Source: Selaginella moellendorffii (Eukaryota > Streptophyta > Lycopodiopsida > Selaginellales > Selaginellaceae). Taken from it: 64,000 nt of DNA. Shown here piece by piece: positions 46,136 through 57,044 of this stretch. The translations under genes and the position numbers were made by a program. Below the pieces are notes generated by a model. The model was not told the DNA's origin, did no database searches, and was given only the letters and a program-made list of their open reading frames with translations. The stretch's first letter is position 1. The number at the start of each line of letters is the position of its first letter. The stretch lies in assembly GCF_000143415.4 (NCBI RefSeq), contig NW_003314263.1, positions 3,097,436 to 3,161,435 of the forward strand, read 5' to 3'.

Positions 46136-46359
46136 AGGAGTTACTTGCCACTCACTACAAGCACCCAAAAACCTTGACGTACCGAGTTATTGAGTCTGCC
46201 GTTATGTAAATGTCTTCGTTGCCGCTTTCATGTATCTCTGTCGATGTTTCTGAGCCCATGTTTATAATTTCTCACTGTAAAAAAATAAAAAATTAACTGA
46301 AGAAAGAAAAGCTTGTCATACCCATGAAAGAAGTTACATTTTCACAAGAAGTCCCCTGA

Positions 46360-46860
46360 GATGCACGGTCACAGTAGCGTCTCTAGAAGTTTAAAGCACG
46401 GGCCGCTTTACATTACCTTCAGCTCCAATCCTTGGCCATGTCTGCAAAATCCTTTCATCTGTGACAAACAGAAAAGAAAAAATGAACTCCGAGGCCCAAC
46501 TTTCCATGTCCAAGGATGTGTTCCTTTCTACAGCACGAGGACCGCAACTATAGAAACAGCACTCCAGCCTTGCCCCAGCTTTCAGCATGTATGAAGCACT
46601 GTAGCCACCTTCAACTGGTTCGTTTGGACCCGCAAGATCTGGAATAACACCTTGCTGTCACTGGAATACGTAGCCAGCACCTGTGTGTCGTTTACGATTG
46701 TAAAAATTTTCATCAGAGGGATCTGGCACTACAAACACCGACAGAACAATACATACCTTTTGTGGATTTCTTTATGGTCGCTTTCATCGCTTCCTGTTAA
46801 TGTTTCCGAGCTCATGTTGCACATTGAACCGAATACATATCACTAAATAAAAATCTGGGA
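46360..46860 (-). pseudogene. Relic F-box/kelch-like fragment, diverged fourth copy
   Basis: Shares ordered blocks with the F-box fragment at 47.3-47.8 kb: TTTCCATGTCCAAGG (46,501), CAGCACTCCA-CCT-GCCCC-AGCTT (about 46,556), and CTTGCTGTCACTG-ATACGT-GCCAGCACCTGTGTG (46,650-46,687). Similarity is patchy and no long frame survives. It looks older than the triplication. Confidence 0.6.
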
Positions 46861-47222
46861 ACACCTTGAGCTTACTACCAAACAAACAGTTTGTCACAAG
46901 ATACATACCGAGAGAGTCCAATGTTTTTCAGTATGCTATTCCAAGAAGTTAAAAAAAAAATTCGCCATCTTTTACAAGCAGTCCCCCTGAAAAGCACTTT
47001 TCAGTACTGTCTCGGGAAAAGTAAGTCAACTCTGACACAGAAAAACAAATCTGACGCAAACGAAAACTCCAAAATTGAAGAAACTTACCTGAGAATGAGG
47101 AACAAAAACGTGGTGCAAGCGCTGGGCGTGTTAACATTTGCCACGGCCGCGAAATCAAGCTCCACGACTAAAGTACGATCGTCAAGTCTGCACTTTGTGT
47201 AGCACCCCTCCTCAAGCCACTC

Positions 47223-48185
47223 CTATGTCACGCTCCGAGAATCAAACACTGCCACCCTGCTCCCCAGAACCGCAAACGTAAGATTTCCATGCGCACAGCA
47301 CTTGCGAAAGTCCCAGTAGCAAAAGTCACCCTCTAAAGTTGCCACCTCTTTCCATGTCCAAGGGTGATTTTCTCTGTCCAGTACCGCGACGGCAGCTTTA
47401 GAATTACGTGTGAACAGCACTCCAACCTCGCCCCCCAGCTTCAAGCATGTATAAATCAATGTAGAAGTCACCTTCACCTCGCTGGAAGACATCTTTCTCC
47501 CCGTCCCACGCATATACCCATTTGGATCCGCTAAACTCCGCCACATCTTCGATCTCTAGCAGCACGAGTGCGGAGTGCTCCGAGAAGTAACCGAGACCGT
47601 ACTGCAACCCTCCAATGAACACCGTGTTGAGAGACGCCGGGTAGCGAGTAAGTGTCCAAATACCCAGCCTTGAGTCAAACAGTTACGGGGAGAGCCAGAT
47701 CGGGAAGAATTGCTTGCCGTCACTGACATACGTCGCCAGCACCTGTGTGCACTTGTCGATAAAACTGTCGATAGGAGGGACCTGGACCCATTGCTGCGTC
47801 AGTGGATTCCCCACCAGGAAATGCTTCTTGTTGACGAAGATCTTCCTCCGGTCGCATAAGACGAGGCCGCGTGAGAAAGGTATGGCACAGAACATTTGGG
47901 TGCAAACCGAGACTCCCAAGAATCCGGCAGCTCTTTTATGACGGGTTCATTTCTGCAAAACAGCGAAGTTGTTGTTTCAAGGAAAGGAACGAGTATAAAA
48001 AGTATCACCGAGGCCAGCTGGAAGGTGATATCGCAAGTACCGAGTAGGTTCATCAAGTCGGTGGTGCAGTAACAACACGATTTTGGATTGAGAGTGACCA
48101 TTTTGTCTCCACAGGAGCCTGAAACTCGGATCATCCAGCATGCGAGCCCAGTGCTTGCATACCAGCTTGGACCGTGCTACCCATT
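47223..48185 (-). pseudogene. F-box/kelch-like protein, unit 1
   Basis: Reading leftwards, an F-box-like helix (ARSKLVCKHWARMLDDPSF) near 48,170-48,120 is followed by a kelch-like part: [86 protein letters not shown]. This is the usual make-up of plant F-box substrate receptors of SCF ubiquitin ligases. It is broken by frame changes, including one at a C6 run near 47,436, and by a TAA near 47,685 where units 2 and 3 have a Tyr codon. Unit 1 retains about 110 bp of the middle part that the other units have lost. Confidence 0.65.
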
Positions 48186-48239
48186 GCAGACCGCTGGAAT
48201 TGAGAAGCAGAAATCTAGTTAGCTCTAAACCTTAAGTCA

Positions 48240-49056
48240 GATATAAGCTTTTACTCTGGGATTTGGTTGTTGTAGCTCGTCGAATTGTGATGCCTCGAGG
48301 CTCTGCATGCATTGGTGAGAGAGCTCTCAAGTTCGTCAGCTCTACCAGCATCGACCAGAGTTGGATTTCTACACTGCTACTTTCATCGTCTTCGTCATAG
48401 CTTAGCTCGAACTATCCTCCAGTTCCAAGCTTCGTTCCACCAAAGTACCTGGATTTCCAATTAGCTTTTGTTCTGTCGTTTGGAAAAACGATGATAGGTA
48501 CCTCGTGACAATGATCATAACTCCATCCACACCAGAATTTTCTCTGGCAGCATCTTCCTGCCGTCCCTCCAGGCTCTCCACCATCGCTAACACGATAGCG
48601 TTCTTTGATCTAAGCTGGAAGAAAATGAAACATTCAAGCAAGGAAACGAAGAAGGCGAAATAAATGAACCACATTGTAAGCCCAGCACTCGTGAGTTGCC
48701 CGTGGATCCAAGACCTTGCAAACAAAAGAATGAGCTGAGATCGCGATTTTCTTCTTTGCAAAACTAGACCTGGGAGAGAAATGCCAATGCGCCTTGTTCA
48801 TCGTCCACTGTCCAGAGCGGCCGTGGCGATGAACTTACTTCCTTTCATCTCGCACTGCGAAGAAAACCTGCTGTATATGCCGATGCTGCGCCATCGCTCC
48901 AAGATTTCGCTCCTCTCTGGCGACTGAAATGCACGCCAGCGCCGCCGTCCTTCCATCGATCGGCGATCTAGCACCAGCTAGAAAAACCCTAGACGAGGAA
49001 TCCAAGCCCAAGCGCGAGTGCCTTTCGAAAATTGCGGTGCTATAGAATCTTGACAC
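48240..49056 (-). pseudogene. YigZ/IMPACT-family protein (UPF0029), unit 1, broken
   Basis: ATG at 49054-49056 starts MSRFYSTAIFERHSRLG, which could be an organelle-targeting N-terminus. SKFIATAA and VDDEQGALAFLSQV follow but in different frames, a break shared by all units unless an unusual 31-bp intron (GTAAGT to GGACAG) removes it. [24 protein letters not shown] and [14 protein letters not shown] match the YigZ/IMPACT signature. Relative to unit 2 this copy has lost about 9 bp after GGTAGR and a few hundred bp covering the LVRAYGG part and an exon. The end DEDDESSSVEIQL is kept. Confidence 0.65.
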
Positions 49057-49099
49057 ACTCGTGGCGCAATCCTCACCGTCAGTTCATCCACTGTTCCCG

Positions 49100-49187
49100 C
49101 TCTCTCTCTCTCTCTCGGTAAGTCGGCAATGTCAACATCAAAGCAGGTTTGATCTTCCCAATTCCATGCATTCTCTCTCTCTCTCTA
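49100..49187 (+). repeat. CT microsatellites between divergent genes
   Basis: Two (TC)n runs at about 49,100-49,116 and 49,171-49,187 in the spacer between the minus-strand YigZ-like gene and the plus-strand genes. They recur in unit 2 (about 54,914 and 54,986) and unit 3 (about 61,116 and 61,190) with small length differences. GA/CT tracts are common in plant core promoters and 5' UTRs. Confidence 0.8.
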
Positions 49188-49491
49188 GGAAGTTCTCGCT
49201 ACATGTAGCTCCTGGGACTTTGGAGTGTCTTGAAATATACGTACTCATTTGATCATTTTTATCGGCTAGCTCTCACTGTTCTTCTTCTTTTCTGCCTATT
49301 TCTTTCAAGAGAAGCTGGCCAGAAAGACGAATTTTCTTGTACAAATCATCGGGAAAAGAAGAAATGGAGACTAGTTCTCATTGATTATCTCAAGAGAAAT
49401 ACGGAAATATAATAAGCTTAAGTGAAAAACCTTTTACAAAATTTTAAGCTCATCTGATTCTCAAACCTTCTTGCAGCCCCAGGAACATCTT

Positions 49492-50035
49492 CAGTATCAA
49501 GTTTGAATAGCTCATCCGCCTTCAGGTCAACATATTCTGACGCAGGAACTATGGTGTTGCAGTTGGAGCAGCTGGATACCTGGACTATCGTCGATGGTGC
49601 CTCCATTTACATTGAGAGTCCGGGACCAATTCTCCAGTGCGTTTCCGACGTGAAATCCAATCACCATGAGTTTGCGAAACAGGGAATCTACGTGTATATG
49701 GAGCCCTGGACGCTGCAGGATTTTGATGACAGCGGCAAGGCAGTTGGCTTGAACATCACGGATATGCAAGATCGATATCCCTACTGCGGAGGAGTTCCCA
49801 GATACATCTTTTACTCAAACACGAGCAGACTCAAGAGCCTCATCAACGATGCTTTTGCGAATGTTAGCAACGTCTCCGAGTTATTGAAGAATCCTGATAG
49901 CGAGTTTTCCAACAAGATTTTACATTATAGATCATCTCAGCGTCCACAAGAAATAGATATAAGGGTGGAAATTAAAAGATGTTTAATAAAACTCCCTTTA
50001 CCCAAAACTTTAAACACACATTTCATCCCTTAAGC
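49492..50035 (+). pseudogene. Crinkler-type NTPase C-terminal fragment, unit 1
   Basis: Begins after a CTTGCAG acceptor at 49,484-49,490. The frame reads GPILQCVSDVKSNHHEF, YMEPWTLQDFDDSGKAVG, DRYPYCGGVPRYIFY and LINDAFANVSN. The WTL-x-(E/D) helix and the F/CGG(I/V)PRY(I/V)(F/L) motif are typical of the C-terminal part of the NTPase in Crinkler-RHS-type proteins, which occur in plants as well as oomycetes. The P-loop region is not present. The frame continues to TAA at 50,033 through probable intronic sequence. The unit 2 intron at 55,726-55,774 is missing here. It may be a 5' exon of the Dof-like gene or a separate relic. Confidence 0.4.
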
Positions 50036-50098
50036 TTGTAAAAAAGGACATATTTTAGGTTTTCACTTGTTGTCCTTTCAGCAGAGAAGCCAGCAGCG

Positions 50099-51076
50099 AT
50101 GCCAAACAAAAGCAGCAAGGTGTACAAGGAGCTCCATCTTCTCCAGAACTACCCACTGTTTTGGTCCTCATCCTCCCAGCAGAGTGGCCTCCAGTTTGGA
50201 AGCGTGGATGAGTTGAAATCGTACTTGAAAAAGCAGCACCCGACCTGTATGAAGTGCAATCGCGCTGAGTGTAGCAACTTCGACTACTTCAACAACGACA
50301 ACATTGGCCAGCCAAGGTATCGCTGCAGTCAGTGCAATAAAAAATTCACTTATGGCGGAAAAACAAGACCAACCTACATGAAGCGGCCAAGATCGAGCAG
50401 CAGTCAGGAAGTTGACATGGGACATGAGAACAAGAAGCTCAAGTGCGCTCCAGTTGAAGACGAGACGAGCAAGGGTTCGCTGGTCCACGAAAGTCAAGCG
50501 AAGCAGAGTGGTCAACAGGCCGATAAAGCTGGGGCGGTGATCTGGGTGGGGGACATGGAAGATTTTGACATGGATGACTTGGAGGTGGCTAGAATCATGG
50601 CACTGGTCGAGGAGAATGAAGTCTCAAACGAGGAGGAACACATCCCTCTTGTGTTCCCTGAGGTGGCAGAAATTGTAGTGAGTGACGAAGAGATGACTGA
50701 AATTCTGTCGTCAAATCTTGAGGATGTGGATGATGAGGAGATGCTAAATCTCGTGCTTGAGGAGGTTTTGGAGCATCCAGAACACAAGGAGGGCTTTGCG
50801 GAAATTCAAATTGGCAATGGGGAAACGAGCCAAATCCTCCAAAAGAATGTGGACAATGAGGATCTTGTGCTTGAGGGGGATTCTCAGGAGGAGAAGGCAG
50901 AGGCAATGGAGGGGGACATTTATTTTGCTCTCGAGCTTGAACAGGATCTCCAGGCCGAAGAAGATAAGCGAAAGGAGGAATCCATGATGCTCTGGAAGAT
51001 TGAATTGGAGAAAGCTAAATGGAGTGGTATGTTTAATTTCAAAACAAATCGGCAGATTGAATCAACAATCAAATGA
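50099..51076 (+). CDS. Dof-like zinc-finger protein, unit 1
   Basis: Uninterrupted 325-residue frame. A CTTTCAG acceptor ends at 50,083, 16 bp before the ATG, so an upstream exon is likely. Residues 50-79 form C-x2-C-x22-C-x2-C (CMKC ... CSQC) around FDYFNNDNIGQPRYRC, and YGGKTR follows. This closely resembles the plant Dof domain (C-x2-C-x21-C-x2-C with YYNNYN-x-SQPRYFC and W-T-K-GG), with one extra residue and Phe-Thr-Tyr instead of Trp-Thr-Lys. Basic KRPR and KKLK stretches could be nuclear signals. The C-terminal 170 residues are very acidic (EVARIMALVEENEV, NLEDVDDEEMLNLVLEEVLE), like an activation domain. A nuclear DNA-binding role is inferred. The Trp change may alter DNA contact. Confidence 0.7.
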   Translation: MPNKSSKVYKELHLLQNYPLFWSSSSQQSGLQFGSVDELKSYLKKQHPTCMKCNRAECSNFDYFNNDNIGQPRYRCSQCNKKFTYGGKTRPTYMKRPRSSSSQEVDMGHENKKLKCAPVEDETSKGSLVHESQAKQSGQQADKAGAVIWVGDMEDFDMDDLEVARIMALVEENEVSNEEEHIPLVFPEVAEIVVSDEEMTEILSSNLEDVDDEEMLNLVLEEVLEHPEHKEGFAEIQIGNGETSQILQKNVDNEDLVLEGDSQEEKAEAMEGDIYFALELEQDLQAEEDKRKEESMMLWKIELEKAKWSGMFNFKTNRQIESTIK

Positions 51077-51264
51077 ACACAATCAGGATAGAAAAAGAAA
51101 AACAAATACTTCCATGTTTGGTGTAAAATTTATTAATAGTATTAGATCGAAGTACCACTTTTTTTGAATTAAAGATGATGTTCACAACAAGAATTTTCCA
51201 CTGGTCCTGAAATCGGGAAGCAGTCTTATTGGCCTGGGCATGTATCAAGACCTTGTTTCCAGAT

Positions 51265-52797
51265 TTAAGATGTGACAGCGGCAAGATCGGGTCCTTGGCC
51301 TTCTTTTCCGCCATGGTTACCATTTTCTTGCATAATTACTGCTCGGTTTTCCTTGTCAGTGCTATGAACGTCGGCCTTGCCCTCATCTTGCTTTGGAGAT
51401 ATGGCCATCTCGTCTGTCTCAGCCTGAGGCCTCTCAACACTGCGACAGCGAATGCGGAATCGTTGCTCCAAGAGCTTGAAAGGCCGAGAATGCGGAATCG
51501 TTGCTCCAAGAGAAAGTAGCTATTCGGGCCGAGAAAGTAATCCAAAGACTGCGACAGCGAATGCGGAATCGTTGCTCCAAGAACTTGAAAGGCCGAGAAT
51601 GCGGAATCGTTGCTCCAAGAGAAAGTAGCTATTCGGGCCTCTTCTGCTCGATCCAGGACAATTCTCCCTGCTCCGTTTACTATTTTCCTTGCCGCTGCAC
51701 CATACATCCACTGCTGCTTACCAGCATCTATTACAAAAAGCTTGCCAGTAAAAGCATATAAGAAAAGCCAACCTGCATGTTCTTTGAATGAAGAATCGCA
51801 CAGTGCGTTTGCAAGTTCAGGAATTGTAGCCTCAGCTACAACTTCAACTGTTCGTAAGCCCGCTTTGTATAAACATCTAGCTCGCGCAGCCTGTGAAAAC
51901 ATAAAACAAAGGTAAAACAATCCAAGAGCTTGCACTTCCTAGTGGCGAAACTTCAGTATTATGGAACAAAGGTCGACCATACATACCTGAACAAGCTTGG
52001 ACAATATAAGAGCCACAAAAAAGCGTCTGTACACACGCAAGTTTTGATTCGCCTCGCTAGCCTTCTCACTACCTTTTAGACTCCTTTTACGGCCCTGCAT
52101 TGGTGCTCCATGAGCCATGCGCATCACGGATGCCTCGGTCACCCCAACTCTAGCAACTGCCTGTAAAATGCGAAAGCATTACAATGTCTATTTCTAGCTT
52201 TCGTCTATAAGAACCTGATCGACATAGGTCAATTCGACAAATCTTTGATAGTGAACTCCCCAGTCCGGTTCAAGCTCCATGTGAATAGGAGTAACCTCGT
52301 AAACAAGGTGCAAATCCGACGCTAAAACAAAACTATCACGGGCTTTAGCAAGATCCTCAAAGACAACCTGCATCCACATAATTAAAATTCGTCATTGCCA
52401 GCAAAAACGAGCGAGAACGTACCAAGAATTCTTCCGGGCTGAGCGAACTGCCAAACGCTGCTTTTCCTAATGGACTTATTTTTGTAGACCTGTAACTCCT
52501 GATCCCACTCTATGAGTCGCTTGTGGCACAGAAAAGAATCTTGAGCAGACTTCACGACGTCATCAAAAGGCTGTGTAGAGTTGAGAAGGGTGCAGAGCGG
52601 TTCACATCCTGTGCCCACCTCCAAAACGAGCTCTCATCATTCCATTCTTTTCCTCGGCGAGACATGACCGCAACGGTTGACAACCTTCTCTCCGAGTGAG
52701 TTCGCTTTGTGATGGTACGAACTGCAAGTGAAGTATCTGGAGGTAGCGTTTTACTCCCGTGAGTCCCAAAATATCCACGGACACAACATGTTCCAAG
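51265..52797 (-). pseudogene. HELQ/POLQ-type helicase fragment, unit 1
   Basis: Reads leftwards. Next to the unit border is GYFGTHGSK (motif Ia region), which jumps after about 52,690 directly to a much later exon: about 755 bp holding the DELH box and motif VI in unit 2 are missing. Then follow DDVVKSAQDSFLCHKRLIEWD, an exon pair with VVFEDLAKARDSFVLASDLHL and VTPIHMELEPDWG, VGVTEASVMRMAHGAP, NLRVYRRFFVALILSKLVQ and RARCLYKAGLRTVEVVAEATIPEL. These match the winged-helix/ratchet and HhH parts of HELQ and of plant POLQ (TEBICHI). The C-terminus is expanded by tandem repeats. It cannot be an active helicase. Confidence 0.7.
51440..51640. repeat. Nested tandem repeats in helicase 3' exon, unit 1
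   Basis: A unit of about 110 bp starting GCGACAGCGAATGCGGAATC occurs twice. Each holds an inner duplication around GGAATCGTTGCTCCAAGAG. Unit 3 has the same expansion (63,503-63,705). Unit 2 has a single unexpanded copy at about 57,296-57,350. Confidence 0.9.
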
Positions 52798-53680
52798 CCT
52801 CCTCAAGCCACTCCCATCGACAGAACCGCAAACGTAAGGCTTCCATGCGTACAGCACTTGCGAAAGTCCCAGCTGTGAAAGTTGCCCTCTAAAGTTGCCA
52901 CCTCTTTCCACGTCCATGGTTGTTTTTCTCTGTCCAGCACCGCGACCACAGCTTTAGAATCATGTATCCCACAGCATGTCGAAGAGCTATCCACAGCACT
53001 CCACTAAACTCCATTTGGATCCGCTAAACTCCGCCACATCTTCGATCTGGAGCAGCACAAGTGCGGAGTGGTGCGAGAAGTAACTGAGATAGTACTGATG
53101 AACACCGTGTTGAGAGACGTCAGGCAAACCGTTTGGTAGCGAGGAAGTGTCCTAATACCCAGCCTCGAGTCAAACACGTACGGGGAAAGCGAGATCCGGA
53201 AGAATTGCTTGCCGTCACTGACATACGTCGCCAGCACCTGTGTGCACTTGTCGATAAAACTGTCGATAGACCCATTGCTGCGTCAGTGGATTCCCCACCA
53301 GGAAATGCTTCTTGTTGACGAAGATCTTCCTCCGGTCGCATAAGACGAGGCCGCGTGAGAAAGGTATGGCACAGAACATTCGGGTGCAAACCGAGACTCC
53401 CAAGAATCCGGCAGCTCTTTTATGACGGGTTCATTTCTGCAAAACAGCGAAGTTGTTGTTTCAAGGAAAGGAACGAGTATAAAAAGTATCACCAAGGCCA
53501 GCTGGAAGATGATATCGCAAGTACCGAGTAGGTTCATCAAGTCGGTGGTGCAGTAACAACACGATTTTGGTTTGAGAGTGACCATTTTGTCTCCACAGGA
53601 GCCTGAAACTCGGATCATCCAGCATGCGAGCCCAGTGCTTGCATACCAGCTTGGACCATGCTACGTCTGCGGCTAGTAGC
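52798..53680 (-). pseudogene. F-box/kelch-like protein, unit 2
   Basis: Same protein as unit 1, lacking the middle part (no WAWDGEKD block) and with a 21-bp loss near 53,270. The LSPYVFDSRLGI stretch that has a stop in unit 1 is open here. The 3' end abuts truncated helicase sequence at the unit border. Confidence 0.6.
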
Positions 53681-53809
53681 CAGGAGAGTAAATGTGTCTG
53701 AAGCTCCAGCGGTAAGCTTCAGCAGGAAGAATTAAAAGGAGAAGCAGAAATCCAGTTAGCTCTAAAGCTTAAGTTAAAGGAGAGAAAAATAACCTTTTCC
53801 TCTAGGAGT

Positions 53810-54870
53810 TGGTTGTTGTAGCTCGTTGAATTGTGATGCCTCCTCTGCATGCATTGGTGAGAGAGCTTTCAAGTTCGTCAGCTCTACCAGCATCGAGCGA
53901 GAGTTGGATTTCTACACTGCTACTTTCATCATCTTCGTCATAGCTTTCTTTAATGTTCTCGGTTCCGTGAAGCTGAAGCTGGATTCATCGCCCATCAAGT
54001 CAGAAAGAACAAAACTAATAACACCAAAGCTTACAAGAGGGTACACAGCTCCAAGATGATCAAACCCAAACTTGAGAACCAGGGAGATCTACACACTCGA
54101 TGCAAGTCAGGAGACAACACCAAACTACATAAGAAAACCTTTGCTTTGACAATGTGCGTCGGTGCGTCTTTGAGGCAGTCAGCAGCGATTCCTCCATAAG
54201 CTCGAACGAGTCCTCCAGTTCCAAGCTTCGTTCCACCAAAGTACCTGGATTTCCAATTAGCCTTTGTTCTTTCGTTTGGAAAAACGATGATAGGTACCTC
54301 GTGACAACGACCATAACTCCATCCACACCAGAATTTTCTATGGCAGCATAGATTGGCCGTCCTGCCGTTCCTCCAGGCTCTCCATCATCGCTAAAACGAT
54401 AGCGTTCTTTGATCTAAGCTGGAAGAAAATGAAACATTCAAGCAAGGAAACGAAGAAGGCGAAATAAATGAACCACATTGTAAGCCCAGCACTCGTGAGT
54501 TGCCCGTGGATCCAAGACCTTGCAAACAAAAGAATGAGCTGAGATCGCGATTTTCTTCTTTGCAAAACTAGACCTGGGAGAGAAATGCCAATGCGCCTTG
54601 TTCATCGTCCACTGTCCAGAGCGGCCGTGGCGATGAACTTACTTCCTTTCATCTCGCACTGCGAAGAAAACCTGCTGTATATGCCGATGCTGCGCCATCG
54701 CTCCAAGATTTCGCTCCTCTCTGGCGACTGAAATGCATATACATTGGCGCCAGCGCCGCCGTCCTTCCATCGATCGGCGACCTAGCACCAGCTAGAAAAA
54801 CCCTAGACGAGGAATCCAAGCCCAAGCGCGAGTGCCTTTCGAAAATTGCGGTGCTATAGAATCTTGACAC
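53810..54870 (-). pseudogene. YigZ/IMPACT-family protein, unit 2 (most complete copy)
   Basis: The best-preserved copy. Exons read [34 protein letters not shown], then a GT-AG intron (about 54,242-54,296), [48 protein letters not shown] and a last exon with YDEDDESSSVEIQL and ELESSLTNACRGGITI. This is the full YigZ/IMPACT (UPF0029) domain and C-terminal ferredoxin-like part, as in plant single-copy homologues; bacterial and eukaryotic relatives affect translation. The break after SKFIATA, present in all units, leaves its activity doubtful. A short intron could rescue it. Confidence 0.65.
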
Positions 54871-55300
54871 ACTCGTGGCGCAATCCTCACCGTCAGTTCA
54901 TCCACTGTTCCCGCTCTCTCTCTCTCTCTCGGTAAGTCGGCAATGTCAACATCAAAGCAGGTTTGATCTTCCCAATTCCATGCATTCTCTCTCTCTCTCT
55001 CTCTAGGAAGTTCTCGCTACATGTAGCTCCTGGGATTTTGGAGTGTCTTGAAATATACGTACTCATTTGATCATTTTTATCGGCTAGCTCTCACTGTTCT
55101 TCTTCTTTTCTGCCTATTTCTTTCAAGAGAAGCTGGCCAGAAAGACGAATTTTCTTGTACAAATCATCGGGAAAAGAAGAAATGGAGACTAGCTCTCATT
55201 GATTATCTCAAGAGAAATACGGAAATATAATAAGCTTAAGTGAAAAACCTTTTACAAAATTTTAAGCTCATCTGATTCTCAAACCTTCTTGCAGCCCCAG

Positions 55301-55623
55301 GAACATCTTCAGTGTCAAGTTTGAATAGCTCATCCTCCTTCAGGTCAACATATTCTGACGCAGGAACTATGGTGTTGCAGTTGGAGCAGCTGGATACCTG
55401 GACTATCGTCGATGGTGCCTCCACTTACATTGAGAGTCCGGGACCAATTCTCCAGTGCGTTTCCGACGTGAAATCCAATCACCATGAGTTTGCGAAACAG
55501 GGAATCTACGTGTATATGGAGCCCTGGACGCTGCAGGATTGTGATGACGGCGCCAAGGCAGTTGGCTTGAACACCATGGATATGCGAGATCGATATCCCT
55601 ACTGCGGAGGAGTTCCCGAGTAG
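55301..55623 (+). pseudogene. Crinkler-type NTPase C-terminal fragment, unit 2
   Basis: As unit 1, but about 20 bp are deleted after GGVP, removing RYIFY and creating a TAG at 55,621. It alone keeps a canonical GT-AG intron (GTCAGT at 55,726 to TTGCAG at about 55,774) before the CTCAGCG sequence. Confidence 0.4.
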
Positions 55624-55946
55624 ACTCAAGAGCCTCATCAACAACACTTTTGCGAATGTTAGCAACGTCTCCAAGTTATTGAAGAATCCTGATAGCGAGT
55701 TTTCCAACAAGATTTTACATTATAGGTCAGTTCTTTGCTTTTTCTTCTTTCGAATACATGCTCTTCTTTTGCAGGTCTCAGCGTCCACAAGAAATGGAGG
55801 CATCTAGATAAAAGGGTGGAAAGTAAAAGAGGTTTAATAAAACTCCCTTTACCCAAAACTTTACACACACATTTCATCCCTTAAGCTTGTAAAAAAGGAA
55901 ATATTTTAGGTTTTCACTTGTCCTTTCAGCAGAGAAGCCAGCAGCA

Positions 55947-56921
55947 ATGCCAAACAAAAGCAGCAAGGTGTACAAGGAGCTCCATCTTCTCCAGAACTAC
56001 CCACTGTTTTGGTCTTCGTCCTCCCAGCACAGTAGCCTCCAGTTTGGAAGCGTGGATGAGCTGAAATCGTACCTGAAACAGCAGCACCCGACCTGTATGA
56101 AGTGCAATCGTGGTGAGTGCAGCAACTTCGACTACTTTAACAACGACAACATTGGCCAGCCAAGGTATCGCTGCAGTCAGTGCAAGGAAAAATTCACTTA
56201 TGGTGGAAAAACAAGACCAACCTACATGAAGCGGCCCAGATCAAGCAGCACTGAGGAAGTTGGCATGGCACATGAGAACAAGAAGCTCAAGCGCGCTCCA
56301 GTTGAAGATGAGACGAAGAAGGGTTTGCTGGTCCACGAAAGTCAAGCGAAGCAGAGTGGTCAACAGGCCGATAAAGCTGGGGCGGTGATCAGGGTGGAGG
56401 ACAAGGAAGAGTTTGACATGGATGACCTGGAGGTGGCTAGAATCATGGCACTGGTCGAGGAGAATGAAGTCCCAAACGAGGAGGAACACATCCCTCTTGT
56501 GTTCCCTGAAGTGGCAGAAATTGTAGTGAGTGATGAAGAGATGACTGAAATTCTGTCGTCAAATCTTGAGGATGTGGATGATGAGGAGATGCTAAATCTC
56601 GTGCTTGAGGAGGTTTTGGAGCGGCCAAAACACGAGGAGGGCTTGGCGGAAATTCAAATTGGCAATGGGGAAACGAGCCAAATCCTCCAAAAGAATGTGG
56701 ACAATGAGGATCTTGTGCTTGAGGGGGATTCTCAGGAGGAGCAGGCAGAGGCAATGGAGGGGGACATTTGTTTTGCTCTCGAGCTTGAACAGGATCTCCA
56801 GGCCGAAGAAGATAAGCGAAAGGAGGAATCCATGATGCTCTGGAAGATTGAATTGGAGAAAGCTAAATGGAGTGATATTTTTAATTTTAAAACTAATCGG
56901 CAGGGTAGTATTCTTGGTTGA
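55947..56921 (+). CDS. Dof-like zinc-finger protein, unit 2
   Basis: Open frame of 324 residues, the same protein as in units 1 and 3. The Cys pattern and FDYFNNDNIGQPRYRC are unchanged; the residues after the second pair read KEKF in place of NKKF. The C-terminus differs: NRQGSILG replaces NRQIESTIK. Substitutions spread through the acidic region make it the most diverged of the three, yet no stop or frameshift has arisen. Confidence 0.7.
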   Translation: MPNKSSKVYKELHLLQNYPLFWSSSSQHSSLQFGSVDELKSYLKQQHPTCMKCNRGECSNFDYFNNDNIGQPRYRCSQCKEKFTYGGKTRPTYMKRPRSSSTEEVGMAHENKKLKRAPVEDETKKGLLVHESQAKQSGQQADKAGAVIRVEDKEEFDMDDLEVARIMALVEENEVPNEEEHIPLVFPEVAEIVVSDEEMTEILSSNLEDVDDEEMLNLVLEEVLERPKHEEGLAEIQIGNGETSQILQKNVDNEDLVLEGDSQEEQAEAMEGDICFALELEQDLQAEEDKRKEESMMLWKIELEKAKWSDIFNFKTNRQGSILG

Positions 56922-57044
56922 TTGAATCAACAACAAAATCAACACAATCAGGATAGAAAAAAAAAACAAATACTCCCATGTTTGGTGTAAAATTTATTAA
57001 TAGTATTAGATCGAAGTACCACTTTTTTGAATTAAAGATGATGT

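Noticed and set aside
50595-50906. Pro/His-rich minus-strand frame, repeated at 56,443 and 62,659
   Set aside because: Antisense shadow of the acidic tail of the Dof-like gene; it is repeated only because the unit is triplicated.
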